A stretch of DNA of 64,000 nt from Cacajao melanocephalus. Its lineage: Eukaryota > Chordata > Mammalia > Primates > Pitheciidae. Both the position numbers and the translations under genes were made by a program. The stretch covers positions 1-64,000 of the forward strand of contig CAUYLG010070467.1 in NCBI GenBank assembly GCA_963573385.1, read 5' to 3'. The notes beneath the pieces were generated by a model. The model saw only the letters and a program-made list of their open reading frames with translations, had not been told where the DNA came from and searched no databases. This document shows, one piece after another, positions 62,661-64,000 of the stretch (the first letter of the stretch is position 1; every line of letters begins with the position of its first letter).

Positions 62661-63429
62661 GTCTTAACATCAATGTGCACCTAATATACAAAGTGCTGCC
62701 ATTGGAATTCTTGAAGTGAATCTGCTGGCATAAAGGAATACAAACATGCCAATAGACTGTCCATGTAAGTGAGGACACCAAGAAGCAACCTAGCAAACGT
62801 GAGCTTTTGCTGAAGAGTTTGAAAGGATCTGAAGATGCTTAAAACAGATTTCTACACCATCACTGAAAATCTTATTCCCCAGAGCTAATTGCAAGTGACT
62901 TCTATTCATATGACTAGGGATATAATATCCTGTAAGTATTAGAGTTTATAATAACATGTTATATAGAAATTTTGGTAAAAGGTGTTTTTATCAATTCACT
63001 AAGTGAAATATGAGGACCTCCCTTTATCATCTCTTACATGTTGAATAATCATTATAATAACCAATTGTAGAATATATATTGCTTTCCTTAATCCACTGAT
63101 AAAATACATCATAAAGAAAAGGAAAGCTGTACAACAACTGATAAAGAATTCTATATCTGAAATATAAATAATTTTCTTGGAAAGAATACTTAGGAAATTC
63201 TCATGATCTGAAGCACAGAGTCTTACAATCCTTTAGGTGTTTAAACTACTTTAAATGATCTACCCACACCAACAGCTGGTTTCCAGTGTTCCTGCCAGCT
63301 TCAATGAAAACTCCCATCAACAGCCTGCCATGCCTTGTAAGCCTATTGCTTTTACATTCAAATATCTTGAAAAAGGAACAAAAACATTACTTCAAAGTTT
63401 ATGGCTATAAATGTGTGTGTAAATATGCT
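62661..63429. other. No gene seen
   Basis: Single-copy AT-rich DNA. Confidence 0.45.
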
Positions 63430-63870
63430 GGGATATTTATAACCATCCAAGCCCCCAATTCTGCCTCTGCTTTCTCTAAGTACTCCCTTTCTTGTACCTT
63501 TTTGAAAAAATCAATTACATCTCTTCTTCTACAACTGTACCCCCATTCACTCCTATTTCATGCTTTTACCTCTAACAACTATCTTTCCTCCTCCTTCCCT
63601 CTTTTTTATTTCCAAACTCCTTGCTTTCGTTACCCCTGTAATATGATTTTTATTCATACCACTACATTAAAATAACACTCAAAATTTCATAAATAACCTC
63701 CTAGTTGCAAATCTAGTGGTTGATATTAAAAACTACAGTCCGTATATGGTTTTATCAATTATTCTCTTGAACCATTTATTCTTTGAGTTCCAGGGAAACT
63801 ATGGCAATTTGATTGTCCTCCTATATCTGTGATAATTTTTCTCAATTTCTCTTGCTATTTTTCCTACTGA
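63430..63870 (+). repeat. L2/CR1-clade LINE, reverse-transcriptase region relic
   Basis: The order ccaaactccttgctttcgtt, taacctcctagttgcaaatc, tagtggttgatattaaaaac, then tgtcctcctatatctgtgat and tttcctac follows the L2-type RT segment from the FRP block past the catalytic aspartate region. It is heavily decayed, and the 129-codon frame at 63286-63675 that overlaps it is not in the RT frame. Confidence 0.55.
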
Positions 63871-64000
63871 TATGGTTTGGCTGTGTCTCCACCCAAATAT
63901 CATCTTCAATTGTAACTCCCATAATCCCTGTAAAATTATTTTAAATGAGGATCTATTGAATGATTGATGTAAAATATGGACTTGGTAGGGGGTAATTGAA
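63871..64000 (+). mobile_element. MaLR LTR (MST/THE1 type), start only
   Basis: tgatatggtttggctgtgtc, ccacccaaatatcatcttca and attgtaactcccataatccc are the diagnostic first 60 bases of MST/THE1 LTRs. The usual next 20 bases are replaced by a foreign segment of about 57 bp (63931-63987), after which ggtaggg and ggtaattgaa resume LTR sequence. The rest lies beyond the window. Confidence 0.88.

Noticed and set aside
63286..63675. 129-codon plus-strand frame
   Set aside because: Overlaps a decayed L2 RT region in a different frame and is driven by pyrimidine-rich composition.

Overview
This window is primate nuclear DNA, almost certainly human: it is AT-rich, has no compact open reading frames, and is full of families diagnostic of a simian genome (five Alu elements, primate-type L1 3' ends, an HSMAR2 mariner copy, MaLR/ERV solo LTRs) on a background of mammal-wide MIR, L2, Tigger and hAT relics. 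I find no cellular protein-coding gene, tRNA, rRNA, CRISPR array or bacterial-style feature. The longest open frames are decayed L1 ORF2 pieces, Alu or L1 antisense shadows, or chance frames. The window reads as part of a gene desert. It may hold regulatory DNA, but nothing in the sequence proves that.

Layout. 1-4.2 kb: two separate L1 insertions on the minus strand, each with the internal inversion expected from twin priming. 4.2-10.6 kb: a MaLR solo LTR, then an old L1M element with an ERVL (MLT2-type) solo LTR nested in its 3' part. 10.6-20.6 kb: mostly single-copy AT-rich DNA with a three-copy 79-bp minisatellite, MIR and L2 pieces and (GT)n/(TA)n tracts. 20.6-24.4 kb: an L1 3' stub, a MIR, two opposed Alus, a (GT)n tract and a MIR relic. 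24.4-36.3 kb: sparse repeats, namely a (CA)n tract, MIRs, paired MER5-like MITEs, an Alu inside LTR-like DNA, an L1M/HAL1-like piece and another LTR-like block. 36.3-44.8 kb: an Alu with a (GA)n tail, antisense L1M pieces, and a nested stack in which the two halves of a MaLR LTR are separated by a 2.8-kb antisense L1 and a broken HSMAR2 transposase gene. 44.8-50.9 kb: a Tigger-type MITE, an L1MA 3' end, a MIR, a long L2 3' region, a palindromic MITE and an Alu. 50.9-64 kb: a MaLR LTR, a hAT MITE, L2 and MIR pieces, a solo ERV1 LTR with a 4-bp target duplication, two L1 3' ends in opposite orientation, an L2 reverse-transcriptase relic, and the start of a THE1/MST-type LTR that runs off the window.

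There is no operon or pathway. The biology visible here is layered retrotransposition and repair. The most unusual items are two short insertions that appear copied from elsewhere in the window: a 23-bp segment shared between an L1's 3' UTR and its own ORF2, and a roughly 57-bp segment shared between 48.7 kb and the LTR at 63.9 kb. The two twin-primed L1s and small perfect hairpins and tandem duplications come next. I did not find a convincing new biological system. Family names come from recognising consensus features by eye; no database search was run.
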